Below, one piece after another: positions 61,601-64,000 of a DNA stretch of 64,000 nt. Position 1 is the first letter of the stretch. Every line of letters begins with the position of its first letter. The notes under the pieces were generated by a model, which saw only the letters and a program-made list of their open reading frames with translations, did no database searches and was not told the DNA's origin. Source of the DNA: Stromatinia cepivora (lineage: Eukaryota; Ascomycota; Leotiomycetes; Helotiales; Sclerotiniaceae); assembly GCA_014898415.1 (NCBI GenBank), contig RCTD01000003.1, positions 434,001 to 498,000 of the forward strand. Direction: 5' to 3'. Position numbers and translations under genes: made by a program.

Positions 61601-61965
61601 AGAATAGTTCGTAATTATATACAGCTGACAATTCAGAAAGCGAAGAAGTAAGTCTTCTACATGGAATTGCGAAGAGTACGATTTTTTTCAATCAAGAAGA
61701 CAGGGGGATATTCTTAAGGAAGAGATATGGGATAATCACAAGGAAGTTACAATCTTAGTCCATCCGAGCATTGAGAAAGAATTAATCGTGAGGTAATATG
61801 CGGTGAGATTCTGATCTCCATTCTCTATGTATCTCGAAGAATATCATATTTAATACATGATATAGTAATCTATACGCCAAAACCTCTTCTTTCGCTACCG
61901 TCAATGACGTTAACTTGATCATTAATCATGCCACTCCCATTCTCACTCGCACCTGACCTAGTGTA
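58607..61965. other. 3.4-kb stretch without a recognised gene
   Basis: Frames at 59694-60122 (+) and 60596-60832 (+) have no family resemblance. The second is a Pro/Ser/Thr/His low-complexity leader-like sequence. Nothing is supported. Confidence 0.35.
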
Positions 61966-64000
61966 TCATGCAGAGATGCCATTACTAAAAGCTTCCCAGG
62001 CATCGTTCTTCCACGGTGCAACCATGATACCCCTTTGAGCATCACCAACCTTTCCCGTCCCCGCATACGCGGTGGCCAAATCCTCAGCACCCAGCATTCC
62101 ACGCGGAGGTACGGACTTTTTAGCCATCAATACCGCCATCTCGGCGGCCTCTTTGTCTCCAAAATGATTTGCCAACCTCGACCAACCGTGCATTGATCCT
62201 GGATGAAGAACTACATCTTTCTGTATCTCAGCCATGACCTTGAGTTCCGAATCCTTCTCAGCAAATACAGAGATGGAACGAAGGACTTCTCCAACACAAG
62301 CTTGCTCTGCATCCGTGATATTTCTATTGGTGCGAAGAGTTTGTAATTCTGCGGTTACTGCTTCGATGCTTTCAGTATCAGAGTTAAACAAAGCTATAAT
62401 GCCGAGAAGAAGTACAGATTGTACGTGGTCAGGATGAGATTCTACGCACTCAAAGAGAAGATCCTGTGCTTTAGAACGAGACGATTCGGTGCCATGAGCC
62501 CATAAAACTTGAGCAAGGATGCATACTGCATCAGGATTTCCTTTGGATTCTTTGAGAGCAGGCTCGAAATATTCAAGAGCTGTATCTAAGTTATTTAAGT
62601 AGTATTGTGCTAAGCCAACGGTAAGATGAGCCGATAGTCTACATTTTTGACGAGCTTCCGCAGAAAGCTCATTACCGCTATCCTCGTCACAGAGCTGTAA
62701 GGCGAGGTCTCCACTTTCGACAGCTTCTTCATACTCATGATTCGCCAATTGAGACCGAGCGAGATCTGCTTTCGCCAAAGCGAATCGAGATAGTGATTCT
62801 GGTGATTCTGTGACTTCGTAATCGGCTTCAGCTGTTCCACAAATTGAGCTCAAGGCTGTTACAGCAGAAGGAATATCATTTGCACGCTCGGAGAAAAGTG
62901 ATGAAAGGTGCTTCGAGACAAGATCACTTGGTGCCATCGATTGCACTTGAATCAACGCAAACAATGGTTGCACCAAATCCGATACATCAGGAGCATTCTT
63001 AGAAGCCAAGATTTGATCAAAAGTGGATTGTGAGTACTGCCGATGCGTGATTAAAGAAGACGACCCAGAGATTTCCATAGCATGGGTAAAAAGAAGATTG
63101 GACTCTTTCTCGTCGCCCATCATTAGAGCGAGAAGCCCCTGTCCAATCCAAGCATGTGAGTAGTCTGGATCGGTTGATTGAGCTCTTGCGAAAGCATCGT
63201 TAGCAAGCTGATAATCATTCTGTAGTAGATAGAGTGTTCCTAAATTAGTCCATGCCTGAGCACTTCTCTCATTCAAGTAAAGACTTCGAACAAAAGAATG
63301 CTGCGCAACCTTCGGGTTCAAATTGCTGGTTACAATTCCCAACGCGTTCCAAAATTCTGAGTTACCTGCTTCTAGTTCAATAGCTCTTTTGAAACATCTC
63401 ACCGCTGCTTTCTGATATCTGGTAGATTTCTTCTTTAAACTAGGAGACAGACAGACATGAGCACGATGCTCGATCCAACCAAGGTTGTAATAAGCAACTG
63501 CTTGAGCGTGCGTATCGTGAGATGAAGCATGAATAGCTCGCTTGTGGGCTAGAATCGCTGCATGAAGACACCGAGTTCGGTACAATCCATCCTCTTCATT
63601 GGCAGGATATAAGCCCTTGGCAAAAACGACATCCACAGAAACTCCATCGACATCTGCAAAAATATCATAAGTAGTGGCCCATTGTTCGAGTAGTTTTCTG
63701 ACATTTGCATCCGGGAACTCGTTTATACGGCTCCAAACCCAAGAGTAAACAGCACAAGCGTCGCCTACAGCTCTCCATAGATTGAAAGCATCGGTTTTAC
63801 TTTCTGAAATTTGACTAGCAACCTCAATGGCCTCAGCTGCACGCTGTGTAGCATGTCCAAAAAGCCCCTTCTCAATACTATCCCAAGCACTATCAACCAA
63901 AGTCTGAATCAACGCAATGGAAACCCCAAATTCCGCTGGACGGTCTTGAAGTACAGCTTTATAGCCCTCAATGGCATCATCAAAGTCTCCTAGCTCACGT
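61966..64000 (-). CDS. SKI3: Superkiller protein 3 (Ski complex TPR subunit), 5' part outside the window
   Basis: An open minus-strand frame from the right edge to a stop at 61968-61966 gives the C-terminal 677 residues; yeast Ski3 has about 1430. Ski3 is the TPR scaffold of the cytoplasmic Ski2-Ski3-Ski8 complex, which feeds mRNA to the exosome for 3'-5' decay. Visible TPR units include AQAVAYYNLGWIEHRAHVCL, RCFKRAIELEAGNSEFWNAL, AQAWTNLGTLYLLQNDYQLA and DYSHAWIGQGLLALMMGDEK, in a superhelical repeat continuing to KAQDLLFECVESHPDHVQSV. No intron is visible in this part. The frame is open before the Met at 63912 (FGVSIALIQTLVDSAWDSIE), confirming that the true start is upstream. Confidence 0.88.
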   Translation of the reverse strand, partial: RELGDFDDAIEGYKAVLQDRPAEFGVSIALIQTLVDSAWDSIEKGLFGHATQRAAEAIEVASQISESKTDAFNLWRAVGDACAVYSWVWSRINEFPDANVRKLLEQWATTYDIFADVDGVSVDVVFAKGLYPANEEDGLYRTRCLHAAILAHKRAIHASSHDTHAQAVAYYNLGWIEHRAHVCLSPSLKKKSTRYQKAAVRCFKRAIELEAGNSEFWNALGIVTSNLNPKVAQHSFVRSLYLNERSAQAWTNLGTLYLLQNDYQLANDAFARAQSTDPDYSHAWIGQGLLALMMGDEKESNLLFTHAMEISGSSSLITHRQYSQSTFDQILASKNAPDVSDLVQPLFALIQVQSMAPSDLVSKHLSSLFSERANDIPSAVTALSSICGTAEADYEVTESPESLSRFALAKADLARSQLANHEYEEAVESGDLALQLCDEDSGNELSAEARQKCRLSAHLTVGLAQYYLNNLDTALEYFEPALKESKGNPDAVCILAQVLWAHGTESSRSKAQDLLFECVESHPDHVQSVLLLGIIALFNSDTESIEAVTAELQTLRTNRNITDAEQACVGEVLRSISVFAEKDSELKVMAEIQKDVVLHPGSMHGWSRLANHFGDKEAAEMAVLMAKKSVPPRGMLGAEDLATAYAGTGKVGDAQRGIMVAPWKNDAWEAFSNGISA

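Overview
The window is nuclear DNA of a filamentous ascomycete. Its genes carry several short introns (about 45-180 bp) with GTRNGT donors. It encodes fungal-specific proteins: an Aur1-type inositol phosphorylceramide synthase, Cwh43, Utp6, Ski3, PCMH-type FAD oxidases and a fungal rhodopsin-like 7-TM protein. Its transposon copies are AT-saturated in the way repeat-induced point mutation (RIP) leaves them. AT-rich intergenic DNA and this gene style suggest Leotiomycetes, possibly Sclerotiniaceae (Botrytis/Sclerotinia/Monilinia relatives). That placement is an inference, not a proof.

Layout. 1-1015: RIP-degraded Fot1/pogo-like transposon ending in a GC-rich 17-bp tandem repeat. 5.4-14.9 kb: housekeeping block of AUR1, CWH43 and UTP6; CWH43 and UTP6 are divergent, and UTP6 carries an apparent 1-nt frameshift in an A6 run. 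Inside it lie a solo LTR with a perfect 5-bp target duplication and several minisatellites. 14.9-22.6 kb: gene-poor, with two inverted-repeat elements that have AT-rich interiors. 22.7-28.9 kb: a small hypothetical gene, a Ca2+/calmodulin-dependent protein kinase, and a Ser/Thr/Gly-rich single-pass membrane protein. 31.2-32.6 kb: a RIP-killed Tc1/mariner element with recognisable terminal inverted repeats.

33-53 kb resembles a secondary-metabolite gene cluster without a working core enzyme. It holds a short-chain dehydrogenase with a GC-AG intron, a secreted FAD oxidase, an 11-exon P450, a second P450 of a different class, a second FAD oxidase without a signal peptide, a 7-TM rhodopsin-like protein and a hemerythrin-fold protein. 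At 50.3-51.2 kb on the minus strand there is a broken thioesterase domain of the kind that ends fungal non-reducing polyketide synthases. It is the only trace of a backbone enzyme. Two inverted copies of a ~200-bp MITE lie in the shared promoter between the second P450 and the second FAD oxidase.

54.5-64 kb: a degenerate 2EXR-domain gene, a 7-exon gene for a secreted, C-terminally membrane-anchored protein of unknown function, and the 3' part of SKI3, which runs off the right edge. I reconstructed splice structures by hand, checking that phases add up and that the protein reads through each junction into family-like sequence. I saw no tRNA, rRNA or CRISPR.
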